Positions 31,437 to 31,445 of a DNA stretch of 31,445 nucleotides are shown piece after piece. The stretch spans positions 1 to 31,445 of the forward strand of contig NZ_JAGKWP010000013.1 of assembly GCF_021151785.1 (NCBI RefSeq). Reading direction: 5' to 3'. The notes under the pieces were generated by a model. That model searched no databases and was not told the origin of the DNA. It saw only the letters and a program-made list of their open reading frames with translations. The position numbers and the translations under genes are program-made. Position 1 is the first letter of the stretch, and each line of letters starts with the position of its first letter. Source of the stretch: Flavobacterium sp. Lineage in GTDB: Bacteria; Bacteroidota; Bacteroidia; Flavobacteriales; Flavobacteriaceae.

Positions 31437-31445
31437 ATTTTATAG

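Noticed and set aside
1..31445. Defence island, prophage, insertion sequence, CRISPR array or tRNA
   Set aside because: I saw no transposase, integrase, phage structural genes, spaced repeats or cloverleaf-like sequence; the gene content is core chromosomal.

Overview
The window looks like the chromosome of a Flavobacteriaceae bacterium, probably Flavobacterium or a close relative. The DNA is strongly AT-rich. Several intergenic regions carry the Bacteroidota -7 promoter box TAnnTTTG with no Shine-Dalgarno motif. The proteins are typical of the phylum: a PorV/PorQ-type barrel, an Lnb-type DUF4105 protein, a GLPGLI-like domain and DUF5808. I see no tRNA, rRNA, CRISPR array, insertion sequence or prophage. 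Nearly all DNA is explained by about 32 protein genes, most of them core housekeeping genes.

Layout. 1-3.2 kb: a small acidic protein, a MATE exporter and hisS on the minus strand. 3.3-8.6 kb: an orphan MacB-like permease, prmC with a GNAT gene, then ribD, a HAD phosphatase and an IMPACT/YigZ protein, facing a hotdog thioesterase. 8.6-11.6 kb: the dnaA locus, with a T-tract- and inverted-repeat-rich upstream region (possible oriC or dnaA leader), followed by a low-molecular-weight phosphatase and an RsmI-like methyltransferase. 11.6-17.4 kb: minus-strand envelope and metabolic genes, namely a lysozyme-like protein, a tight FAD-oxidoreductase/GNAT/mltG operon, and a secreted protein joining a GLPGLI-like domain to a PNGase F-like module. 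17.4-20.2 kb: a small conserved gene, a 339-bp spacer with no gene of its own, and a RecQ without zinc-site cysteines. 20.3-23.6 kb: a plus-strand run of kdsD, tatC, a CxxC carboxymuconolactone-decarboxylase-family gene, lptB and a DUF5808 gene. 23.6-27.5 kb: a GH25 lysozyme and pssA on the minus strand, then a PorV/PorQ-like barrel and an Lnb candidate on the plus strand. 27.5-31.4 kb: an SGNH-like/MBOAT O-acyltransferase pair, an outer-membrane barrel and a CpsB/YwqE-type tyrosine phosphatase.

A common thread from 11.6 kb onward is the cell envelope: peptidoglycan (mltG, lysozyme-like protein, GH25), LPS (kdsD, lptB), phospholipid (pssA), lipoprotein maturation (Lnb), outer-membrane barrels, and polysaccharide acylation and export control (MBOAT/SGNH, CpsB). 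I found no clear new defence or mobile system. The most unusual items are the GLPGLI/PNGase F fusion, the Lnb candidate beside a PorV/PorQ-like barrel, the cysteine-free RecQ, the dnaA leader hairpin, an in-frame tandem duplication in prmC and a probably leaderless ribD. Functions are inferred from motifs read by eye; no database search was run.
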